Origin: Euglena gracilis
Taxonomy: Eukaryota > Euglenida > Euglenophyceae > Euglenales
Length of the DNA: 64,000 bases
Reading direction: 5' to 3'
Assembly: GCA_039621445.1 (NCBI GenBank)
Contig: CP154955.1
Coordinates: forward strand, 10,280,241 to 10,344,240
The position numbers and the translations under genes were made by a program. Below, in pieces: positions 57,301-64,000 of this stretch. The stretch's first letter is position 1. Each line of letters begins with the position of its first letter. The notes below the pieces were generated by a model. The model was not told where the DNA came from. It worked only from the letters and a program-made list of their open reading frames with translations, and did no database searches.

Positions 57301-60300
57301 TCGATGCCCCGCACGCTAAGTGACACCCCAGTTGTGTTGTCAACAAGACTCGGTCATTGTATGCCACCCCATGATTTGTATTTGTGTTTATTATTTAATT
57401 TATTTACTCATTTTTATGTATCATTTATTTATTATTTATTGCTTATTGTATTTAATTGCTATTTATTTTTCTTTTTGTATTTCTGTTTAGTTATTATTTA
57501 TTTATTATTCATCTGCATTATCAAATTGCTTCATAAGTGAAGAGTTCCCGTGCATATCATTGTGATAACGTCGTGATTTGTGGCAAACCAGCATTGGTGC
57601 ATGACGATCATATTTTGGCGGCTGCAGTTCATTGCACTGAGTGGATGCGCAATGTAATACAACAACAGATGCGGGTATCTGCCTGCGTCGACCGCTGCAG
57701 TTCATTGCACTGAGTGGATGTGCATGGGATACAACAACAGATGCGGGTATCTGCCTGCATCGACCCCTGCCATCATTTTGCCCCCCATCGTTGCCCCGGA
57801 AACCACGTGGGACGACAGCGACGACGAGGACGAGGACAGCATCGCTGGTGAGGTCTGGAGTGTGAGGTGTGTGGCGCAAAGTTTGCTTCGGTGGCATGCA
57901 GGCCGTCCCTCCGGCCAAAAACTGCTCGGCAACTAGCCCTCACCAATTTGTGCAGACATTTGGCCCGGCAGCTGGTTCCCTGGGCTCTCCCCCTGGGGCC
58001 AACGAGCCAAAGGGTTGGGGCAGAATATCGGTGAATTTTGTTGAGTTGGGCAAGGATGGAAAAAAAATGCCCAGGTCAAATTTCGATGTGCAATAATGCA
58101 GTAATTCCTCAATACACATATTTTTTTTGTGCTCTCAGTGTCCAGGTCGACCCAGGGTCCGACACAGTTCCAGTCAAAGGGGGGGAGATTGTCAGCATCA
58201 GCGCTTTCCAGGCATGCCCGAACTTCGTAGCCCCCGAGCCGAAATAATGTGCTACACCCCGCGCCGACCTTTATTGAAGTGATGCGCACCCTATTATTCA
58301 CATACGTTATTTGTGGTTTTAATTCAATTGAAAGACCACCGAGTGCCGCTGGCAGAAGATTGGATGTTCTCATTGCAAACAGTCTTGGTGGAGTTGGATG
58401 TGATTTTCAGCTTTGCTGTCGCCAAATAAAAATGGTGTTTATCCAGCTACCCAGAACCCCCCTGTTCTGATCACTCATATTTTCACCTCCATGTTCTCTC
58501 GACAGGGAGGGTATTCAACACATGTGGTTTGCAATCCTGTTGCAGACATCCAGTAATTTTTTTTGGAGGTTTTCCTATTTGTCGAAACCCAGATATCGCC
58601 CTGTTTAAAACGTGTTATTTGAGTGTGCATCATTTTCATACCATTTGTGGGTTGAATTTCAATGCAATAAACCGTCGAATACCGCTGACACCGCAACAAA
58701 GAAAGTTTGTGCATTTCGCCACCAAACAGCTATTTTATGTGTTAATTTATTTCACACCAGTGTGTGACCCCCCACTCCCGGGGTTTTGGGAGTGGGTGGG
58801 TGGGTTGGAGCCGCTGGACCCGCAGGGGAGGTCAAGTCGGTTCGGCCGTAGATCACGTTGCCCCCCACCTCCCCTCGCAGCGGCAGCACCACGGACACGA
58901 ACGAGCCGGCGCTGACCGTCGAGCTGCTGGCGGAGCACAACCTGCGCGTGCTGCAGGACGAGAAGGCGAAGCTGTCCGCGCTGTTCCACCAGAGCCGTGC
59001 GTCGTTCCTCGCCACCGGGGCCGCCGGTGGCTTGTCCTGTTGGTGGCCGAGGGCTCCTTGTCCGGGGGGGGGGGTCAGTCCAGCGTCAGCCCAGGCAGGC
59101 AAAAGCCTTCTGCACGAAGCGTCGAACAATCCGGGCAAAAATGGTGAAATATGTGGCGTTTCTGAAGGTTTTCGGGGTGTCCCCAAAGGAATTAACAGTC
59201 AACAATTAATTTGTTTGCGGTTGGGGGGTGGGGATCCAACGTTTTTTCCCCACCACACTTTCCGCAGCCGGCCCACTGATCATTCAAAAAAACCCTTGCG
59301 ATGTGGTTTCTGTTCAGTTTGAAAAGTGGTCACAACCGAAGGACATCGGGGTACAAGGACAGGGCGGTTTGTGTCTTTGGTGCGTGACCCATTTTGTGCC
59401 TGTGCATAACAAAAGGAGAAAGGCCCAATAATTGCGGGTCAATGCATACAAATGTGCACATATAATATGCAGGAAGTTTAATACCGCCCTGGGGGGGGGG
59501 GGCGGGGGGGGCATTAAACTTCCCACCAGGTTGGGCATGGTATCTTGGGGTCAGTGAAGTCGTAGGGTTAGGGTTCGGACCGGCTGGCCTCAAACCCTAA
59601 CACCTACCCTATTCAATCACCCCGAAAAGGAATGGACGGCCGGTTCCTTGTGTGGGCCGACCTTTCGGCTGCCTTTATCTTTGCATGGCAGGGAGGATGC
59701 GCCGGTGGGGGGAGTGGTTTTATTTTGGCAACAACAATTGTGTCCACGCACAATTACCATATCTGTCTGTAAAACCCCCCGTATACACATTTTTATAATA
59801 TATGGCAAGTGGGAAGTTTAAACCTCCCCTCTAGCGGGTATTAAACCTCCCACCGAGATGGGCACAGACTCTGGGGTGAGTGAAGTTGGCACTGACAGCA
59901 CAAAAAGCATGCCCCCAATCTGGTGAGAGACAAGAAGCAGTGATGTGGCCAATCCAGCGCCGGGCTGCCAACGCAAATGCAACGCAAAAGGGCGATTTAT
60001 GGGGAAGGTCAGCAAACAGTGTGCCCACCGCGAGCCGCAATGACAGCCCACGTGTGGTGTCTGCAATGCAATGCTGGCACACAGTTCTTTGACCTGTTCG
60101 GGCAGCGCCGCATACAAACGCCTCCCGTGGCATCCGTTGCCGCTCAGACCATGACGCCCTCTGGGGGTAACGGTGGGCACAGCGTATTTCGGCAGATACT
60201 GTTTATCCCCCTTCTTGATCCAGCCCAGTTGTGACCCCGCGGATAATTAGTGCAACCGAGTTTCCCCCATTGACCTGACCTTGAGGATATATTCGGGTCC

Positions 60301-63300
60301 AATTTTGCGATCAAGGGTGCCGCGTTTTTTGAATCTGGATGCCATCCTTGAGATGAGTAACCGAGGTGAAATTTGTACAAGCCATGAATACACCTTGCAC
60401 TGTAGCCTTGGATATTTTCTTAAGCACTGCAATCTTTTTGAATGGCCAAGGTGGAACAAAAGAGAGATACGCCACCACACCTTTGTGCAAAGCCGCTCTG
60501 TCGGCAGTGTCCATTTTTGGCGGCATATCAACTGGGAACAAATGGAGAGGAGAGCATTACATTGGGACACGCTGTGTCTTCGGAGAAACATATTTATGGA
60601 GTTGCATATATACATAATATGAAATATTATGAAATATTATGAAATATTTTATTTAACAGATCTGCTCATACATTTGAAACAAGTCAACAGGCACGTCATT
60701 GGCACACGCTCGCCACCCCTGTGCCGGCCGCCCCCCGCTGAGAAGTCCGGGCGGGTTCAGACGTTGCTGGAGGCAATGGCGGCCGCCATCGACCCCAGCC
60801 TCAGCAGTCGGACCCGGAACCGCACTCGCGACGACCTCGTGTTCTCCTCCCTGACCTCCCTGGACGAGGCCCCCTCACAGTCCGGTGTGTTTTGTGGTGT
60901 GTTTCGGGCGTGGTGGGTGTGTGGGTGGGGTGGGTGTATTTTTGTGTGTACATTTGTGTGAGTGCGGGTGCGAGTGAATGTGTGTGCAGATATGTGTGTA
61001 TTTGTGTGAGTGTGTGTGGATCACACTGACCAACCTCCCTCAGGGGGTGACTGACCCCCTGAGTTTTTCCCAGAGTGACTGACGAATTTTTGGCCCGGAC
61101 CCCCTTCCCCTGGGGGGGGGGGGTCGGCAAAGAAACGATCAAAGTGACCCGGTGCAAAGGCGCCGTGATAAAATTGGCTTTCCCCCCTTATTTCTGACTG
61201 GCCGGCATATTTCTGCCTGCAACCATTATCCCCCCCCTTTTGCCCACCGACCATCCCTAAGCAACGATCACCCCCCGGCCGTGGTTTGCAGGTAAGGGGT
61301 GCGCATGACACCCTCCTGGTCGGGGGGGTTGAAGGTGGTTTTGAAAATTGGTTGTTTTTTTTCACCTAGCCGTACGACCCCCCCCCCTGGTCAGGGTTGT
61401 AGATTGGAGGGCGTGTACGACCCCTCCCCCCCGTTCAGGGATTGATGGAGCCCAGAGTGGGCAAGGGGGGGGCACCGGACAAATTTTAAAGTTGCAATAA
61501 GAAATGCTCCAATCGACAAAACGCAATTTATTTTTGATTTTTTTTCATTAACAATTCCAGCATTCAGACCCGATTCTAGATGGGGGGTGCTCAGCAAGCA
61601 ATTTTTTTTAAAACCAGTGTAAATTTCCCAACTTGCTAGATTTTTCTCGAAGGGGGTCAACAGTAGCCCCCACAGAAGGTATGAGGGGTAAGAAACAGTT
61701 TCTTTCTCGGAGGGCACAGTGCGGGGAAGGCCAATCCAGGACCAATCGAGGAGAACTCCGCATTTCCCCCGTATTCCCGTAAAAAAAAATTAAATAAAAA
61801 AATTCTTTGGCAGCATTGTAAAAACTTGTTTTGAATTGTTCCGATCGAAACATTATATTTTGTATGGAGTCAACGAACGAAACCTCGGGTTCATTATCTG
61901 GGCAGTGGAAGAAGCTCAGGGGGAGGTTGGTTATTTTGTCGACCCAAGCCTATAGTCTGCCCATAGTCCCATGTATTTGTTTTGTTCACGGCCCTGTTTT
62001 GCGGGACCCACCTTGCTCGAGGATCGGACCAGAAATAAGCCTTGCACTCCTCTCTGGGGCAGTCGTGACGCATGAAGGTGGGGGGGGGGACAAAACTGAG
62101 CATGTGCTGACATGTATATAATATATAACATGTATGTGTGTATGGCTGTCTGTATGTATGTATGTATGTATGTATGTATGTATGTATGTATGTATGTATG
62201 TATGTATGTATGTATGTATGTATGTATGTATGTATGTATGCATGTATGTATGTATGTATGTATGTATGTATGTATGTATGTATGTATGTATGTATGTATG
62301 TATGTATGTATGTATGTATGTATGTATGTATGTATGTATGTATGTGTGTGTATGTATGTATGTATGTATGCATGCATGTATGTATGTATGTATGTTTGTA
62401 TGTATGTATGTATGTATGTATGTATGTATGTATGTATGTATGTATGTATGTATGTATGTATGTATGTATGTATGTATGTATGTATGTATGTATGTATGTA
62501 TGTATGTATGTATGTATGTATGTATGTGTGTATGCATGTATGTATGTATGTATGTTTGTATGTATGTATGTATGTATGTATGTATGTATGTATGTATGTA
62601 TGTATGTATGTATGTATGTATGTATGTATGTATGTATGTATGTATGTATGTATGTATGTATGTATGTATGTATGTATGTATGTATGTATGTATGTATGCA
62701 CGCATGTCTGTAGGTAGGTATGTATGTATATACACATATACATTTATACATATATAAATACATAAAAATTCATATGTATAAATACATACATATATACGTA
62801 TAAATACATATACAAATGCATATGTAAATATATATGGCAACGCTAATGTACTGGGCCCTCCCCCCCCCGGGGAGGGGGGGGTCCCATTAGTTGTGCTTAC
62901 CGGAGATTTTGGCATCCCGTGAAAACGACTTGGACCCTCCATTTTTCCAAGGGAAAATCACGCCACCGAGAGAAAAAAATTTGTGAGCCTTGTGGGTTCA
63001 GGGTTAATTTCAGGAATAGGGTTACCGTTAGGATTAAGGCTAGGGTTAGGGTCAGGAATTAGGGTTAGGGGTAGGGGAAATTAGGCATTTAGGTCTCGTT
63101 CAGGCTGAATTCAGGACCATTTTGGGCCCGGATTCCGGTCCGATTTCCGCCTAATTTTTTTCCCCAATTGGCAACCCTAACCCTACTCCTTAATCCTAAC
63201 CCCAACAGTCCTCCAAGATATTACGGAATTACTGTGAATTGGGGCGGAGAATCGAAAAATGGGAGGTGGTGAAAAAAGTGGGACCTCCACCCCCAGGTTA

Positions 63301-63408
63301 AACTACTGGACCCCCCCCCGGGGGGGGGGAGGGCCCAGTAAATCAGCGTTGCCATATATACATATATATATACATATACGTATATATACATACACATATA
63401 TACGTATG

Positions 63409-63439
<31 letters not shown>

Positions 63440-64000
63440 ATATGTATATATATGTATATATGTATGTATATATACGTATATATATGTATACGATATATGT
63501 ACATATATATGTACGTACGTACGTACGTATGTACGTACGTACGTACGTATGTATGTATGTATGTATGTATGTATGTATGTATGTATGTATGTATGTATGT
63601 ATGTATGTATGTATGTATGTATGTATGTATGTATGTATGTATGTATGTATGTATGTATGTATGTATGTATGTATGTATGTATGTATGTATGTATGTATGT
63701 ATGTATGTATGTGTGTATGTATGTATGTATGTATGTGTGTATGTATGTATGTATGTATGTATGTATGTATGTATGTATGTATGTATGTATGTATGTATGT
63801 ATGTATGTATGTATGTATGTATGTATGTATGTATGTATGTATGTATGTATGTATGTATTTATGTGTGTATATGTATACATATTATACATATATGGCGAGG
63901 ACCGAGGACTGCCTTCCCTTGGTCGCGTTCCCAGACAACCGTGGGGCTGAGGGGCGCCGGCCCCACCGGGGGCTGAACCGGACAAGCTCGTACTCCTCCA
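51227..64000 (+). CDS. Unrecognised lipid-anchored, Ser/Arg-rich protein, multi-exon, incomplete
   Basis: Starts MGAACCSDK: Gly2 with Ser7 is a good N-myristoylation signal and Cys5/Cys6 suit palmitoylation, so the product should be membrane-tethered. Segments in order: TDKLRRSSLPEAWPDEP (RRSS is a basic-directed kinase site, PKA-like), SLSSSSQDRK, CILGATALAETRRPL, a helical VDELMLALAGD...HRVSHLLR, a possible acidic WDDSDDEDED, a second Ser/Arg stretch, a helix/coiled coil (VELLAEHNLRVLQDEKAKL), a Ser/Arg/Asp stretch (TRNRTRDDLVFSSLTSL) and NRTSSYSS at the right edge. From 52224 on, the phases agree from exon to exon (one GC-AG donor). No domain recognised; it could be a signalling scaffold. 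The 3' end lies outside. Confidence 0.55.
51292..52223 (+). other. Gene 3 intron 1, possibly nonconventional
   Basis: Near the ends, 51312-51318 (CCCAGGG) and 51323-51331 (CGCAAATTT) are complementary to 52190-52196 (CCCTGGG) and 52180-52188 (AAATTTGCG): 16 bp of stem with a small internal loop. Borders share CACCA and no GT-AG choice preserves both well-supported coding frames. The stem lies further in than in TrxR introns 7 and 10. Confidence 0.5.
52224..52422 (+). CDS. Gene 3 exon 2
   Basis: Reads RRLDDSAFRGIPPADLDH, HSDLRPTDKLRRSSLPEA, WPDEPTTTTPTDTQGPVG, LHLEERRRE plus one base. Strong G/C3 bias in this frame only. Donor a|gtaagg, phase 1. A canonical start at ttcag|a (52259) is an alternative 5' border. 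Confidence 0.6.
53400..54300. repeat. Third (single-arm) copy of the 13.9-16.7 kb fold-back family
   Basis: Shares gctcttatccctttatgggt, cagtcgcgagcgactggatt, ggggtccaaactgggtagga and, at its right end, agagctcagcactattcaaa (inverted at 15.46 kb). It contains an internal 161-bp-period duplication (53937-54060 and 54098-54221). Confidence 0.6.
54600..55000. repeat. GTGTG(GT) tandem array
   Basis: About 400 nt of TGTGG/TGTGGCG pentamer-like units with periodic 'ccttgtgtgg' variants. Open frames of about 300 codons (Val-Trp-Cys-Gly or Thr-His-Pro) are repeat translations. Confidence 0.9.
55062..55240 (+). CDS. Gene 3 exon 3
   Basis: Acceptor ccacaaaag with a 2-nt start that completes the phase-1 codon of exon 2. 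Reads LPRSPPPPRRAPGAK, SLSSSSQDRKQLVHLRS, FPSQEDGMRPTTVSSL, QSTLGQTASLI. A phase-0 end needs a GC donor (att|gcgggg), as in TrxR intron 2. Ser/Gln-rich, probably disordered. Confidence 0.5.
55850..55921 (+). CDS. Gene 3 exon 4
   Basis: Acceptor ggtaaacag|cgg, donor tcg|gtgtgt, phase 0 at both ends: RYARDPCILGATALAE, TRRPLQKS. 24 codons, G/C-ending. Confidence 0.6.
56840..57534. repeat. Inverted A/T-rich repeats flanking gene 3 exon 5
   Basis: 56840-56859 (atgaagcaattcgataatgc) is the reverse complement, 19 of 20, of 57515-57534. Between these ends the left side is TAAA-rich (56870-57075) and the right side TTTA-rich (57376-57510), so the whole flanks can pair, looping out exon 57151-57319. 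Confidence 0.7.
57151..57319 (+). CDS. Gene 3 exon 5
   Basis: Acceptor cactcccacag|ggg; GSQVEVDELMLALAGD, GSTHRVSHLLRVNAITNW, ISLIPRDQGRSHPAAP, SMPRTL plus one base; donor a|gtgaca. The best folded-looking stretch of the gene (amphipathic helices), but not recognised. Confidence 0.65.
57621..57767. repeat. 73-bp tandem duplication
   Basis: Two units starting gctgcagttcattgcactga and each containing acaacaacagatgcgggtat; period 73. It abuts the acidic exon candidate. Confidence 0.8.
57768..57847 (+). CDS. Gene 3 acidic exon candidate
   Basis: PAIILPPIVAPETTWDDS then DDEDEDSIA plus one base, with a consensus donor g|gtgagg. No acceptor in the required phase was found, so the 5' border is approximate. 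Exon 5 and exon 58139 also fit without it, so it could be optional. Confidence 0.4.
58139..58226 (+). CDS. Gene 3 exon candidate (Ser/Arg-rich)
   Basis: Acceptor gctctcag with a 2-nt start; VSRSTQGPTQFQSKGG, RLSASALSRHART plus two bases; donor tc|gtagcc. Its phases match neighbours on both sides. A competing frame (VDPGSDTVPVKGGEIV...) runs to a TAA, so the segment might instead be a terminal alternative exon. Confidence 0.4.
58881..59000 (+). CDS. Gene 3 exon (coiled-coil-like)
   Basis: Acceptor cccctcgcag|c; GSTTDTNEPALTVELLAE, HNLRVLQDEKAKLSALFH, QSR plus two bases; donor gc|gtcgtt. Heptad-like leucines and strong G/C3 bias. A later donor at 59027 would break the phase to the next exon. 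Confidence 0.6.
59460..59620. mobile_element. Fold-back element F, partial
   Basis: Starts tataatatgcaggaagttta, with a C/G hairpin (aagtttaata...cattaaactt), then 'ggttgggcatggtatcttgg', one TTAGGG and one CCCTAA unit (59572-59607). The right end is lost. A related start, tatggcaagtgggaagttta, lies at 59801 with a similar hairpin. Confidence 0.45.
59621..60690 (+). other. Part of gene 3 intron, no exon seen
   Basis: Mixed DNA with a second fold-back start (59801-59870), and a 'gaaatattat' triplication (60620-60650). No exon-like codon use found. Confidence 0.4.
60691..60884 (+). CDS. Gene 3 exon (Ser/Arg/Asp-rich)
   Basis: Acceptor gtcaacag|g; HVIGTRSPPLCRPPPAEK, SGRVQTLLEAMAAAIDPS, LSSRTRNRTRDDLVFSSL, TSLDEAPSQS plus one base; donor g|gtgtgt, phase 1. 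Confidence 0.65.
62138..62712. repeat. (TATG)n microsatellite
   Basis: About 570 nt of TATG with rare CATG, TTTG, GTG variants; a shorter-range repeat of the 'gtgtgtatgcatg...tatgtttg' variant pattern suggests internal duplication. Confidence 0.95.
62831..63358. mobile_element. Fold-back element G
   Basis: Ends tatatggcaacgctaatgta and aatcagcgttgccatatata, each next to a C/G hairpin with gggccc. The interior carries TTAGGG-like units (63000-63080) and CCCTAA-like units (63173-63202). Bounded by TA/TATG-rich DNA on both sides. Confidence 0.65.
63520..63865. repeat. (TACG)n/(TATG)n microsatellite
   Basis: Short TACG run then about 320 nt of TATG. Confidence 0.95.
63935..64000 (+). CDS. Gene 3 exon, cut by the window edge
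   Basis: Acceptor cgcgttcccag, 2-nt start completing the phase-1 codon at 60884 to Asp; reads (D)NRGAEGRRPHRGLNRTS then SYSS. Open to the last base. Confidence 0.5.

Larger units (their letters stand above)
60885..63934 (+). other. Gene 3 intron with TATG arrays and fold-back element G
   Basis: GT-AG, 3.05 kb, acceptor cgcgttcccag. More than a third is TATG repeat (62.14-62.70 and 63.52-63.86 kb). Confidence 0.6.

Overview
This looks like a nuclear genome fragment from a unicellular eukaryote with large, repeat-filled introns. Coding exons are short (22-195 nt), mostly end codons in G or C, and float in a sea of poly-G/poly-C tracts, microsatellites and fold-back repeats. All supportable genes lie on the + strand. 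Introns are mostly GT-AG, with two GC-AG candidates. Two introns of the best-defined gene obey neither rule: they have short direct repeats at their borders, and the sequences just inside the two ends pair into a stem whose register (+5/-7, +6/-8) matches the published description of euglenid 'nonconventional' introns. That is my main reason for inferring a euglenid (Euglenozoa). It is an inference from intron structure, not from a species match.

Layout. 1-120: possible last exon of an upstream gene. 121-7831: intergenic, with microsatellites, a minisatellite, G/C-rich dispersed repeats and a palindromic telomere-like element. 7832-29357: a complete 11-exon gene for a bacterial/fungal/plant-type low-molecular-weight NADPH-thioredoxin reductase (320 aa, active site CAVC). 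Joining the exons gives one uninterrupted frame with every expected motif. 29358-34786: intergenic repeats. 34787-48711: a second multi-exon gene, probably a polytopic rhomboid-fold protein without the protease residues (TMEM115/DUF1751-like); its last three exons are well defined, several inner junctions are not. 48712-51226: intergenic. 51227 to the right edge: a third gene, unrecognised, starting with a dual-lipidation N-terminus (MGAACCS) and running through Ser/Arg-rich and helical segments. Its exon phases fit together across eight exons and it continues beyond base 64000.

Repeats. A family of fold-back elements recurs at 1.4, 43.4-44.7 (four in a row), 59.5 and 62.8 kb. Each has ends of the form atatGGCA...TGCCatat, sits beside TA/TATG-rich DNA, and carries opposed TTAGGG/CCCTAA-like blocks around a central palindrome. 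A separate 2.7-kb fold-back (13.94-16.70 kb) has a third copy at 53.4-54.3 kb. No rRNA, tRNA, CRISPR array or transposase gene was seen. The three genes show no obvious functional link (redox, Golgi/ER membrane, lipid-anchored unknown). They share orientation, and each start codon lies within about 30-50 nt of an AG acceptor-like site, which would fit spliced-leader trans-splicing but does not prove it.
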